Shown here: piece by piece, positions 1 through 10,890 of the stretch | Position numbering within the stretch: the first letter of the stretch is position 1 | How the letters are laid out: each line of letters begins with the position of its first letter | Assembly: GCA_936432065.2 (NCBI GenBank) | Contig: OW386285.2 | Span: forward strand, 183,148,301-183,212,300 | Origin: Rutpela maculata | Taxonomy: Eukaryota > Arthropoda > Insecta > Coleoptera > Cerambycidae | Reading direction: 5' to 3' | Length of the DNA stretch: 64,000 nucleotides | The notes under the pieces: generated by a model | What the model saw: the letters and a program-made list of their open reading frames with translations, nothing else | What the model was told of the DNA's origin: nothing | Database searches by the model: none | Program-made: the position numbers and the translations under genes

Positions 1-543
1 TTTTTCTTCTTAAATTCATTTGTCTAACGCTGTATCTCTTTAAAAATTAGACTTACAATAAAAATGTATATATAAAAAATGTAGGAAATTTTGTCCTCTT
101 CAACTTTGTCTTCAACATTTTTCCCCCACTTCCAAGGTTGAAAACTTGTGCTTTTTATCATGACCTCGACTTAAACAACATATATCAAAATCATTACTAG
201 TTCACTTTTTGCAAGGCAAAATTCCCGACTGATTGTCTTACTTTGACATTTTTTGGAGTAAATTGAGAATATTTCTGAAAATCAGCAATCTGCTAATGGA
301 TATAAAAACTAACAAATTACCAAACACCATTCGAGGTTTCTATTTTGAATAGCATACATTTTTATTTGCACTTAAGCTTGGTTGCCATTTTGATAATATA
401 ACTCGATAACTGAAAGACACTCGACCTATGGTCTCGTGTTTTTGTACCATAATAAAGATAATGATTAACTATGTTATGTCAGTAACTACGGTACTTCTAT
501 ACTGTATTCTCGATCAGATATTAATATATTCCATTTTTTAACA
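1..543. other. AT-rich stretch without recognised gene
   Basis: No domain, tRNA or repeat structure could be recognised here. The short open frames are what random AT-rich sequence gives. Confidence 0.5.
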
Positions 544-544
544 G

Positions 545-678
545 AGGCTGTCAAAATTACCTTCTCAGCCACCACAGCAAAACAATTCGAAGATGTGGTA
601 GCTGAATGGCTGCATTTCGCCAAACAAAGGAAACAGCGAGAGAGGCATGCAAGGAATAATATGGACTTTTTTTTATAA
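545..678 (+). other. possible coding exon of unknown gene
   Basis: A pyrimidine-rich run ending in AACAG at 540-544 looks like a splice acceptor. It is followed by an open frame whose translation begins AVKITFSATTAKQFEDVVAE and continues with a basic, helical-looking stretch before a stop at 676-678. GC content and codon choice are less AT-biased than the flanks. No family was recognised. The opposite strand is also open here, so this could be chance. Confidence 0.25.
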
Positions 679-816
679 CACTTGTTGTTGAAAATTTGCA
701 TTTTTATTTTTATTTATTTTTATACATTGTACCTATATTTTTATGTATATTTTTAACAAAATATATTTTTGATTAAATGTTTTCTTTTTATTTTAGGTTT
801 AGGTGATTATTTATTA

Positions 817-1007
817 AATACTATAGATGCCTCAACTAATACAAGTTAGTGCTGAAGGATTATGGACAGCCTATCGAATAATGTGTCCTCCACTCATTTG
901 TACAGTACATCTTACAATTTCCTATGAGTAGAAACACATAATTTGACACAATATTTCTGTCCGTAATCCTCTAATACTAACTGGCACTGGGACAACTATA
1001 GTATTCA
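817..1007. repeat. short inverted-repeat element (MITE-like)
   Basis: The two ends are imperfect inverted repeats. The left end has AATACTATAGATG and AGGATTATGGACAG; the complement of the right end has AATACTATAGTTG and AGGATTACGGACAG, in the same order and spacing. It encodes nothing. The target duplication is unclear and could be TA. Confidence 0.5.
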
Positions 1008-1110
1008 ACCAAGGTTGTTACTTTGGGTCAATATTAATTCAGACCTAAATTAATGTTGCCTTAATATTTACATTTATCTTGATACTACATTGCCTTACTA
1101 GTATTCGAAT

Positions 1111-1654
1111 CAAGTGCGGGTCTAGAAATTTCAATAATTTTTTTCTCGTCTGTGGCACATGGGACCCATACGAAATATGGAAAATAACATCTCGAGAAAC
1201 ACTTCTGTAACGACCCCTAAAAAATTTTGAAAAAGCAGTTTGCGAAAAATTTTTTCAAAATTCGGTTACCCCCCCAGGTCTAGGGACTCCTGTTTAATTT
1301 TTTTTTTGTCATGCATTTTACTTTTCATAAAAATGAGTTTGTTAAGTTCTTCTTTTAACATCGGCAGCCAGGTTGTGCAAACATCTACGGAACAATTCGA
1401 CACGCATTTATCCTCATTCAATAGTATTATAGCCGCTTCTTTAATTGTATTTTTATGAAAAGTAAAATGCATATAACAAAAAAAAAAATTTTAAATAGGA
1501 GTACCTAGACCTGGGGGGGGGGGGTACCGAATTTTGAAAAAATTTTTTAGGGGTCGATAGAGAAGTGCTTCTCGAGATGTTATTTCACATATTTCGTATG
1601 GGTCCCATGCGCCACAGACGAGAAAAAAATTATTGAAATTTCTAGATCCGCGCA
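1111..1654. mobile_element. palindromic hAT-like non-autonomous element, diverged copy
   Basis: The two halves are near-complete reverse complements around a centre near 1380. Both arms carry the family core TCTCGTCTGTGGC and ATGGGACCCATACG and the GGTCTAGG block. Termini are CAAGTGCGGGTCTAGAAATT and the matching CTAGATCCGCGCA. Flanking 8-mers ATTCGAAT (1103-1110) and TTTCGAAT (1655-1662) match at 7 of 8 positions, as expected for an old 8-bp duplication. It has no transposase. It is clearly related to the CAGTGGCGG-ended copies elsewhere in the window but has different tips. Confidence 0.75.
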
Positions 1655-1988
1655 TTTCGAATATTAAGCATACATTGCAGCAATGATATTCATGGTGAGA
1701 TATAAATAAGTATGTAATGTAACACGTTAAATAAGTATATAATATGACAAGTTATATTGATAAATTATTACGTCAATATGTTATGAACATTAAGTAATAT
1801 TTTCACAATGTTACCTTTTTAACAATGTAACAGAGTAACATTTAATAGTATGACAAATTACTTTGTAGTAACATTACGACACTGTTCATGATCTGTTTTA
1901 CATAACATTACATGTAACTTTGTAATATTGAGGTTCTATTAAAGTAATAATGCATTGTTTAGTGGGATCGCTGTAGCAATTGAAAGGC

Positions 1989-3306
1989 TGGACGGAGTGA
2001 GGCCGGGAAGGATTATCGAAACAATAGTAAACTGACCAACTCCTTTTACAAAAAGTAAATTAAAAGGCAATTAAAATAACAACTTATCTAACAATGTAAA
2101 TTTAAAACAATTTGTATAAATGTATATATAATATAATTGAAGGGCATAGAAAATGTATAAAATTAGTTTTGCGGGAAAATTATTAACCAAAAAAACCCGT
2201 TTTAGGAAATTGAGCAAGAGCGAGCGGCTATGTTAGACCGCTTAATTTATTGTTTATGGTTTATTAAATATTATGATTGTATTCAAAAACTTAGTTAAGA
2301 AGTACAAAATTTTGAAAAACAAAAAACAAAAATTACAAAAAGAAAGGAAAAGAGGAATATGAAAGAAAGAGGACTGAATTGTGTTAGACAACAATTAAAG
2401 TTGAAGAAAAAGAGTTTTGGCTATAATTGTTGCCGAAAGATGGGCAACGCTTGATATGGTAATTTATGTTTAATGCGAAAGGGTGTATTATGCTCTCTAA
2501 TTTGTGTAATGTTGTTTGTAAGCAGATTATCACCAAACTTGAATTGATAAAATTTCTGCGATGTAGCTTTGATGTAGTCCACTAGTGGTGTTATGTCGTT
2601 GCAATGTTCATGTAAATCTCTGATGGAGGTGTATCTAGAAGAATTTGAGATGAGGCGTAAGAATTTGTTCTCTAAAACAGTAAGTTTTTTTATTGTTGTG
2701 GCCGACGCGCTGCACCACGTCGGCGCCGCGTATGTAAGAGCCGGCCTCACAATAACGGTATATAGCAATTTTTTATTTTGTCTGTTAAGTCTGCTATTCC
2801 TGACCAAGAGCGGGTACAGACTCCTGGACATGGAATAGACTGTCCGTATAGTTTGGTTAATGTCTTTGTTAAACGTGAGTCGTTTGTCTAATCGTACACC
2901 CAAGTACTTCACGCTTTCTGGAATTTGGTTACCCCTTATTGAAATTGGAGTTAGGATTTTATTTTCTGTGAATCTACGCGTGAAGACTATAGATTCTGAC
3001 TTCTCGACATTCATCCGGATCTTCCACTGATCGTAATATGCCGTGGCACGAGCCATGTAAGCCTTAAGTAGCATATTTGCGACTTGCTCATTGTGACTGT
3101 GCGCATACATGGCTGTGTCATCGGCGTACTTGGCCAGTTTAGTATTCGGGAACATAGGGAAATCAGAAATGTACAGATTGTGCAGTTTGGGGGCGAGGAC
3201 CGAGCCCTGCGGGACACCCGCGCGAATGTCACGCTGTGTAGATAATTTATTATTCACTCGCACCTGCAGCGTTCGACCAGTCAGATACGAGTGTATGAGT
3301 TTTGTG
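1989..3306 (-). mobile_element. 5'-truncated Jockey-clade LINE (second copy of LINE A)
   Basis: This is a reverse-strand retroposon containing the C-terminal half of reverse transcriptase plus a 3' UTR. It is flanked by ATTGAAAGGC at 1979-1988 and 3307-3316, a 10-bp target duplication. Its protein is strongly similar to the LINE A ORF2 at 24289-26239. The upstream junction lies in the anticodon-like part of a tRNA-like sequence, the same position at which LINE A is inserted at 20965. Confidence 0.8.
2421..3306 (-). pseudogene. Jockey LINE ORF2 fragment: reverse transcriptase C-terminal part
   Basis: The translation starts in the middle of the RT palm. It shows the AGVPQGSVL motif, then the catalytic KYADDTAMY box, then the thumb and C-terminal region (VKYLGVRLDKRLTF, LTYAAPTWCS). 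The endonuclease and fingers are missing because the copy is 5'-truncated. The frame is open for about 290 codons to the natural stop at 2421, so truncation rather than point decay inactivated it. An initiator methionine at 3263 is fortuitous. Confidence 0.85.
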
Positions 3307-3815
3307 ATTGAAAGGCAAATGCTTTAGCAATTGGGCTATCTCATCTTACCACAAAACTTGAACGAATATCGTTCAAGAATTGTATTTCAACGGATTAGAT
3401 ACATTATTATGAAATATATATATTGGTAAAATATAAAAACAAAAAAAAATATATTGAATAACATTTCGCAAGATTTCTATTTAAATACAAATGACAGAAA
3501 TTATGATAAAAATTTTTTTTTTATTTAAATGATTAATAACTTTTTTATTTACTGATTGATTTTTTCAAAAACAATAGGGTTCTTCCTCTAGTTAACGCTA
3601 ACTTACTTTCCAAATTTCAATACAATCGGACTTGTGTTTCTTAAGTTATCGTGCTTACAAGAAACGTGACGGACGGACGGACATTTTGAAAGTTGTTCAG
3701 AATTCGTTCACTAACATAATGATATGAAAATTTTTTCTCCACGAGCGATATTTACTGATTTAGAAATGTGCCGATCAAATACAATATACTCTTCGTTTTT
3801 GCGAAGAGTATAATA
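3307..3815 (-). mobile_element. tRNA-like element head (hairpin end + tRNA-like segment)
   Basis: On the reverse strand it starts with a self-complementary end (TACTCTTCGC ... GCGAAGAGTA, 3790-3815). It continues through a block with repeated CCGT and the phrase ACGTTTCTTGTAAGCACGAT, and ends in a tRNA-like 5' half containing GGTAAGATGAGATAGCCCAA and TTTGCCTTTCAATC. The same head occurs at 20438-20964. The 3' half has been separated by LINE A'; at 1950-1978 only a degenerate GCGATCCCAC remains. Confidence 0.6.
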
Positions 3816-3821
3816 ACAGAA

Positions 3822-4824
3822 ATAAACTAAAAAAAGAATGGTGTAAAAACAAAAATGATATTGAGTTAGAAAATAGATACAAAAGATATAGAAATTTAAC
3901 TGACATATTATTAAAAAACTAAATTTGATTATTATTCAAAAAAAGTTGGAGAAGCAGGTAAGAATATTAGAAAAATCTGGGAAATAGTTAAGGTCATAGG
4001 AAATACAAATGGAGAAAGAAGGGAGATTAGTATTAGAAATGGCGATGGTATTATTCTGAAAGAACATAAAAAAATAGCAGATGCACCAAACGAATTATAC
4101 ACAAATATTTTTGGGCAAATGGCAAGTAAAATAATGTTAAATAAATTAAAAATTAATATAAAAACTCAAGAAAATAGTACTTCAATGTTTCTAAGAAAAG
4201 TTTCAACTAATGAAATAACGCTTAAAATTGCCGAACTTAAAAACAACTGCTTTTCAGGAAAAGATGGGATATCAACAAATGTACTCGAATATATACATAA
4301 GTATATTATTACTCCTCTTACTTACATTATAAATATTATTTAGGAATTGTTCCAAAAGCTTTTAAAGAAAGTATTGTTATATCAATATACAAAGACAGCA
4401 ATCCTCTTGAAATTGCAAATTATAGACCAATTTCTTTCATTTGTAACATAGCAAAGATATTTGAAAAATGCTTGAAAGATAGATTACTTGAATATCTAGA
4501 AAAATTTGAACTATTGTCACCAAATCAGTATGGTTTTAGGAATAATAGAAGTACAGAATTAGCAATTTACGACCTTGTAAATAGTATAAATCAATCTTTA
4601 GATAGAAGTGAGAAATTTTTAGCTGGATTTCTAGATTTGGCCAAGGCCTTTGATACCGTTTCTCATAAGATATTATTAAATAGGATAGAACAATTGGCAA
4701 TTTTAAAAATCTATCTGGAAGACAGAACACAATATGTAAAAATTAATGACATCTTGAGTGAACCAAAAATTATGCAAACAGGAGTACCGCAGGGCACGGT
4801 GCTTGGTCCGTTATTGTTGAATGA
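3822..4824 (+). pseudogene. decayed CR1/L2-like LINE ORF2 fragment (LINE C)
   Basis: This is the linker and N-terminal half of a reverse transcriptase. Recognisable blocks are RKVSTNEITLKIAELKNN, a frameshift near 4342, NYRPISFICNIAKIFEK, NQYGFRNNRSTELAIYDLV, LDLAKAFDTVSHKILLNRI and TGVPQGTVLGPLL. The sequence stops matching just after that motif, so the YADD box and C-terminus are lost. Several stops and frameshifts lie upstream (3890-4110). Its 5' edge abuts the tRNA-like element head at 3815. Confidence 0.75.
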
Positions 4825-4869
4825 AATAACTACCCAAGGAACACAGGTCTGTCTGAATTACATCTAATA

Positions 4870-5383
4870 AACATTAAAAAGCATCTAAAATCGTCTAAAT
4901 CTTTAAAAAAATGTAAAATAGATGTTTATAAAAAGCACTCCTTAGATTTATGTAAAATGTACGTATTTTAGACCAAAATAAATTTTAGTTGTTTCAGTTA
5001 ATCTAATAAATATGAATATATTTCACATAAATTATTTAATGTTGTGAGCAGACAAACAAGTGTATATTTCATAAAAAAAAATTGTTTACTATTGTAAGTA
5101 TTAGTTCACAAAAATATTGATTTTTGATGTTCTTTATACCCTAATAAGTTTTCTTCGCGATAGCTCTCATTATATCTATTACTATAAGTTAATCTGTAAA
5201 CTTGATTTTATTTTATGTCATAATAACATTCAGAAGGCATAAAAACTGTTTTAAATTAAGAGGTAAACGACTCTCCTATTTTTGTAAAAATAAAGAATGA
5301 CTTTCGACACCATATCTAAATGTATTTTAAATTTAAACTGAACTTAGAAGGCTTCATGTAATTTTAAATATTTTCATGAATCG
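4870..5383. other. AT-rich stretch, nothing recognised
   Basis: No coding or repeat signature was found on either strand. Confidence 0.45.
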
Positions 5384-5592
5384 TCCACAAACACCAAAGT
5401 CCAAAACACTTGGACACTATATGCGAATGCTAGCAGTTGATGCACTTTTCGCCAACCATGCAGGCATCTTCACCATCAGATGACTAAAGCTCAAGAGTTT
5501 TAACCATCTCCAGATGATGTTAACATGATTGGCGAAACGCGCGTTGAGTAATGTATTCGACTATGGTGGTCAAATGTTTTGGTGTTTGTGGA
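5384..5592. mobile_element. 209-bp palindromic MITE-like element
   Basis: Its ends are inverted repeats (TCCACAAACACCAAA and TTTGGTGTTTGTGGA). The arms remain alignable for about 95 bp: TTTTCGCCAACCATG on the left corresponds to the complement of CATGATTGGCGAAACGCG on the right. It encodes nothing. The flanking duplication is not evident. Confidence 0.6.
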
Positions 5593-5833
5593 AACTAATT
5601 CAATATGTAAAAACAAATAAAAGAAAATATATAAAAAATAACCAACTCCCAATATAGGCATAGCTACAATACATTATTATATATTAATATTTTTTTCATC
5701 AAAATGTTTTTATCATTTTTATTGTTATAAACGGTTAAACTGTGATGGAGAACTCTGAAACTCTGTAAAATAATTAACTACATTTAGGTAAAAGTAAACA
5801 AAAGAGTTACATCCCATGAAAATTATAAACGTC

Positions 5834-6100
5834 ATAGATAGATAGATAGATAGATAGATACATTTATTGATGTTAACGTACATAGTACTTACACAGGTCT
5901 TAATAAATAGTATATAACATATGATCAAAATATTGATCAACGTAATGACATAATATTTATATCATTGGTCACTTAACATAGATAAAAATATAGACAAATG
6001 AATTAATAACATGACTACATACATATAAAAGAAATAAATATATACAAGAAATACTTATAAAGAACAATTACGAATAAAAACAAAAACAAATTATGGCTCA
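5834..6100 (-). mobile_element. LINE 3'-end fragment with (TCTA)n tail
   Basis: A run of about six ATAG units at 5834-5860 is followed by AT-rich sequence. In the reverse orientation this is a LINE 3' UTR ending in a short-tandem tail, as in the neighbouring LINEs. No coding part remains. Confidence 0.45.
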
Positions 6101-6229
6101 CTATTGATACCTAGGTATCCTCCTGTTCAAATTAAAACAAATACATGCTAATCATAAAGTTTTATTATTTTACTCTTTCCCTATGTTAAATTACGAAAGT
6201 AAGAGAGAGAGAGGGAGGGGGGGAGAGAG

Positions 6230-6411
6230 TGTTATGTCCTGAAGCCGTCCCTGGTACCAATTATTATTAGAGTGGTAATATGTAGCCAACATAATAGCTG
6301 GGGATTGTCAAAAATAGTAACTTTTTTCCAGTACTTGAGTTGTGTTCTAGAATATTCTTTGTTTTGTAAATCTTTTAGTAGTCTGTTTAATAAAACCTTC
6401 CCTAAGAAACT
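6230..6411 (+). repeat. 5' LTR of Gypsy A (3'-truncated)
   Basis: It is nearly identical to 12503-12684. The last ~25 bp and everything to the gag zinc-knuckle region are missing. The few differences from the 3' LTR (for example GAAGCCG versus GAATCCG) suggest moderate age. Confidence 0.85.
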
Positions 6412-6417
6412 ATGATG

Positions 6418-6600
6418 GTAATCAAGCCTTTACGAAAAAGAATGACACAAAGAACAGGAAAAAATGTTTCCGTTGTGAAGGTCCCCATGCACCAGATAGT
6501 TGTAAATTTAAGACGGTGACCTGTAACTTTTGTCGTAAGGTGGGACACAGAAAAAGCTTGTATAACAAAAAAACATTCGGCCAAGAAGAAACAAGCTAAT
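6418..6600 (+). pseudogene. gag nucleocapsid remnant of Gypsy A
   Basis: The translation shows two cysteine-rich knuckles (CFRCEGPHAPDSC and CNFCRKVGH), the nucleic-acid-binding end of a gypsy Gag. Upstream capsid coding is deleted. A frameshift separates it from the protease. Confidence 0.7.
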
Positions 6601-6628
6601 TCTAACACGTCTGCAAACCGAAGCCACA

Positions 6629-7225
6629 TTGGGCCAAGGAAATGACACACTGGAAATCAGAGAAGCCCATATTTTTAAAATACATTTGAACAAAATCGAC
6701 GAACATGTTGTACAGCTCCACTTAAATGATCGTCAGTGTCGAATGGAGGTCGACTCCGGGGCAGCCTTTTCTGTAATGGGAACACAGACATTTGAAAATT
6801 TGAAAGTTTATGGCCAGATGGGAATAATCGAACGACCCTAGAACCAGCCATCGTCGCACTGAGAGATTATCAGAAAAAGGGGATTGAAACGAAAGGAATG
6901 GTACATGTAAAGGTACAGTTCAAAGGAAATTGTGTTCGATTACCACTAGTAATCACCGGACAAGGGGGTACCAATTTATTAGGCCATAACTGGTTTGAGC
7001 CACTTGGTATAAGTTTGCAAGGAATAAACCATCAGGTTTCATCATAAACAGACATCGATAGAATTGTCGAAGAATTCAAAGAGGTTTTTCAGAGGAGTTA
7101 GGAGCCTATCGAAGACCACCAGTTTCATTTGATTTAGACCCTGCAGTTAAACCTATAATTTGCAAAGCCAGACGTTCACCATTCGCCATGTAAGCTTTAG
7201 TAGAAGCAGAGATTGACAAGTTAGA
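6629..7225 (+). pseudogene. Gypsy A protease and start of RT
   Basis: The retropepsin active-site motif DSGAAFSVMG is visible near 6757. A stop at 6839 interrupts the domain. The following frame retains flap-region and C-terminal protease sequence (RLPLVITGQGGTNLLG near 6936) and the linker before RT. Coding then meets the reverse LINE inserted at 7226. Confidence 0.75.
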
Positions 7226-8920
7226 AATAGAAATAGAAATAGAATAGAAAATTTATTGGTGCCAAGAAACAAGAGTTTTACACAAGTCAAAAAAACAAGG
7301 GGTTCATAAATACAATACAATACAATACATGCATATACAAACAAAATACAATATAAATATAAAATAATAATACAATGAGTTGTATATTCTCTCAAGGTAT
7401 TAAAATTGCCAGTCTGAAAAATCATTATTATAAAAATCTTCCATAGAATAGAAACATTTGGATATAAGATATTTTTTTGTTACATATTTAAAACTTTTAG
7501 AAGGCAACAGTTTCACAGGGGATGGTAGCAGGTTAAATAACTTCGGACCAAAATATGATATTCCGGATCTAGTTTTATGTACTCTGTGGAAGTCTATGTA
7601 GATATTTGCTTTATGTCTTGTATCGTATGAGTGAATTTCTTCATGAGTTACGTAATTTGGTAGGTGATCTTTAACATATATGAGACACTGTAAGATATAT
7701 AGTGATGGTACTGTGAGAATTTTCAGATCAATATAAGATTGTCTACAATCTTCTCTATACCCTAGCTTATTTATAATTCGTACTGCCTTCCTTTGTAATC
7801 CAAAAACGCGTTTCATGTTTGGAGCGTGACCCCAAGCATGAATTGCATATGATATTTTTGATTGAATAAGTGCATGGTAAGTTATTAAGAGTACTTGCTT
7901 GGACACTATTAATGACATATTTCTAATTGCATAGATACAAGGAGTTAACTTATTACATAGTTTATCAATGTGAGAGTTCCATGAGAGCTTAGGGTCAATA
8001 TGTACCCCAAGAAATTTTACAGACTCTGAATTATTATTTACTCCCATATTACCTAAACTAAAAAACATGATTTCAGTTTTAGTAGCATTTAAGCTTAATC
8101 GATTCGCGACAAACCAAGCAGAGACCCTTGATCGTGTCTGTTCCAATTGTAACTGCAGTTCATTGCGATTTTCATTTTCATTAATTGTTGTTGCATCATC
8201 CGCGAAGAGAATGAAGTCGGCTCTTGGGTCGGCAAGCACCAAGTCGTTGACGTATATGAGGAATAATACTGGTCCCAGCACCGACCCCTGTGGTACTCCA
8301 TATTCTAGTGTCCTCATCTGAGAAAGATTATTACCAGTTTCTACTAGTTGCGTGCAACTTATTAGGTATGACTGCATTAAGTTCACACTTGCATCAGAAA
8401 ATTTATAAAAACTAAGTTTTTTTATAAGTATACTAGGACAAACACAGTCAAAAGCCTTGCTTAGATCGCAAAACAAAGCCCCTGCGCAACATCCTGTCTC
8501 ATATCCAATGTTTATGACTTCCGCTAGTTTGTTGATAGCCATAGTGGTTGAGCGTGCATTACGAAAACCATACTGATTTTTATTAAACAGACTATTTCCT
8601 TCAAAAAAAGAACATATTCTGAATTTTAGGGCTTTTTCAAAAACTTTTGCTATGATTGGAATGAGCGAAATTGGTCGGTAGTTATCAAGTAAATTTGTGG
8701 GACCTTTTTTGTGTATTGGCACAACCCGGGAAATTTTAAAGGCTTTTGGGAAGATGGAATGTCTTATACATAAGTTAAATAACTTTGTAAGAGGAATAAC
8801 AATGATATTGGCTATACTCTTAAGTATCTTAGTGTTAAGGTTATAATAATCTTTACTATTTTTGTTTTTTAAATTGAATATTATGTCCCTAACTTCAATA
8901 AAAGTTATTTCACTGAAAAT
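7226..8920 (-). mobile_element. 5'-truncated CR1/L2-like LINE (LINE F) inside Gypsy A
   Basis: The TSD is AAGTTA plus two near-matching bases (7218-7225 and 8921-8928). Its 3' tail is a run of TTTCTA units on the reverse strand (7226-7245). It sits between the Gypsy A residues EIDKL and the RT segment starting GVLEPV, so it is younger than Gypsy A. Confidence 0.9.
7400..8920 (-). pseudogene. LINE F ORF2: reverse transcriptase, 5'-truncated
   Basis: The frame is open from the truncation point to a natural stop. Readable blocks in order are linker (NFSEITFIEVRDIIFN), DNYRPISLIPIIAKVFEKAL, NQYGFRNARSTTMAI, LFCDLSKAFDCVCP, GVPQGSVLGPVLFLIYVNDL, FILFADDATT (catalytic FADD), VKFLGVHIDPKLSWN, and the CR1/L2-type tail with SYDTRHKANI and KKYLISKCFYSMEDF. 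No stop falls within roughly 500 codons, so this copy is young. The endonuclease is absent. Confidence 0.9.
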
Positions 8921-8928
8921 AAGTTAAA

Positions 8929-9917
8929 GAAGGTGTGCTGGAACCAGTAGCGCACCCAAAATGGGCCATGCCAATTGTCGCAGTAATGAAACAGGACCAA
9001 ACTTCTGTCCGAATTTGTGGAGATTTTCGTGGGAGCCTGAATCGAGCATTAAAAACTGATTGCTATCCAGTGCCGTCCATAGCAGATATTTTGGCAACGT
9101 TAGCCGGTGTAAAAGTATTTGCCAAGTTGGATTTGAACCAAGCATACTTACAGTTACCAGTAGATGATGCCGCTGCTGAAGCACAGACTATTATTACACA
9201 TAAGGTTGCTTTTAAGGTTAAGCGATTGCAGTTCGGAGTTAGTGTTGCACTGCAGATTTTCCAACGAACCTTATTAAGATGACATTCTCATTATTGGAGC
9301 AAATAAAGCAGAACTAGCCCCGCGCCTGGGGGAAGTTTTGAAGCGTTTTAAAGAAGATGGATTAAAATTATGTAAAGAAAAATGTATTTGGTACACGGAA
9401 AAGCTAGATTTTCTGGGATACAGAATCACAGGTAATGGCATACACCCTATGGAAGACAAGGTAAAAGCCATACACAAGGCACCGGCTCCCAGAAATAAAA
9501 CAGAACTTCAAGCTGTTTTGGGTCTACTCAACTTCTACCACATTTTTCTCAAGGACAAAGCTACGGTAGCTGAACCGCTGCATCGATTATTGCACAATGA
9601 TGTACCCTGGCAGTGGACCAATCGAGAAGAAAAACCATTTTTAGGAGTAAAAAAGCTATTGACCTCAGATACATTACTAGCACATTATGACAGTAAATTG
9701 CCATTGATTCTAACATGCGATGCTAGCCAATATGCCATCGGATGTGTCCTGGGTCAACTGGATCAAGAAGGCAGGGAAGCCCCGATAGCTTTCCACAGTC
9801 GAACGATGACCAAAAGTGAACGAAACTTTCCACAACTTGACAAGGAGGCACTCGCCATCATAGTAGGACTTAAAAAGTGGCATAACTACATATATGGCAG
9901 GAAAGTGGAAATCAGAA
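8929..9917 (+). pseudogene. Gypsy A reverse transcriptase and RNase H (part 1)
   Basis: RT fingers and palm are seen from GVLEPVAHPKWAMPIVAV, with the first catalytic aspartate in FAKLDLNQAYLQLPVD. A small deletion or frameshift near 9272 removes sequence just before the DDILIIG catalytic box, which is read in the next frame. The connection and RNase H follow, with LTCDASQYAIGCVLGQLDQE, SRTMTKSERNFPQLDKEALA and KKWHNYIYGRKVEI. The domain is then interrupted by LINE H. The broken palm makes it non-functional. Confidence 0.85.
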
Positions 9918-10422
9918 GGTGTATTTAACACAAGAAGTCAAATTCATTCTTATAACACCAGAAATAGAGATAGTCTTGATACCAACTTCCTAAGATTAAC
10001 TAAAACTAGAGACGGCACTGGTTACTTTGGAATTCAGTTTTTCAATGCCCTGCCGCCTGAAGTAAGATCACCGAATGTTAACCATTTTAAATGGAAAGTA
10101 AAAAAATACTTGCTCGATAATGCTTTCTATAGCACAAAAGAATTTTTAAACATTAACCACCACATTATTAATTAAGTCTTACCTTGTATATTCGGGTGCA
10201 CTGTTCAAAAAATTACTTCGTGAAGTGTTTTATAACTATATTGTACATATATTTATTTATTTTAATATGTTCGTAATGTATTCATTTGTCCTCGTTTTTA
10301 AATTTCATTCTTATATTTACAATTTTATATTATTCAGTCAGATTATTTTATTGTATATCACATTAACTTTTTTGACGTGTGTAAACACTATGTGTATCTG
10401 ATACCAATAAAACTATCTATCT
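9918..10422 (+). mobile_element. LINE 3'-end fragment (LINE H) inside Gypsy A RNase H
   Basis: It is flanked by ATCAGAA at 9911-9917 and 10423-10429. It contains the last ~80 codons of a CR1/L2-type ORF2 to a stop at 10173-10175 (IHSYNTRNRDSLDTNFLRLT, KKYLLDNAFYSTKEFL), then a 3' UTR ending in (CTAT)n. Confidence 0.9.
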
Positions 10423-10429
10423 ATCAGAA

Positions 10430-10890
10430 CCGATCATCTGCTATTATTAGGTATTTGGGGAAAAAACAAAGCAACACCTCAAATAATGTCACCCAGAATA
10501 ACGCGTTGGTCATTAATGATTTCAGCTTACCAGTATGACTTGATTTACAAACCCGGCAAGTCTATCGCAAATGCCGATACGTTAAGTCGTCTACCAATGT
10601 CCGTAGAAGATGAAGAGTTGCCGCCAGTCGGAAAAGTCTTAATGTTAGAAAATATACCAGAACAAGTGCTCACAGCGAAAGATGTTGCTGCTGAGACTAG
10701 CAAAGACCCAATATTAACAAAGGTGCTGAGATGGACATGGACAGGTTGGCCGAAAAGCAACCCCGGAGAAGAATTTAAACCATATTGCTTTCAGCATATA
10801 AGAATTGTTTATTATGGGGTAACCGAGTTATAATTCCACCCGGGGAGAGAGAACAAGTCCTGAAAATTTTACACGAAGTACACCCTGGAG
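10430..10890 (+). pseudogene. Gypsy A RNase H end and integrase zinc-finger start
   Basis: The frame resumes with the end of RNase H (ITRWSLMISAYQYDLIYKPG, IANADTLSRLPM). After a spacer it reaches the HHCC finger (ILHEVHPG), where the hAT-like palindrome is inserted after the duplicated CCCTGGAG. Confidence 0.8.
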
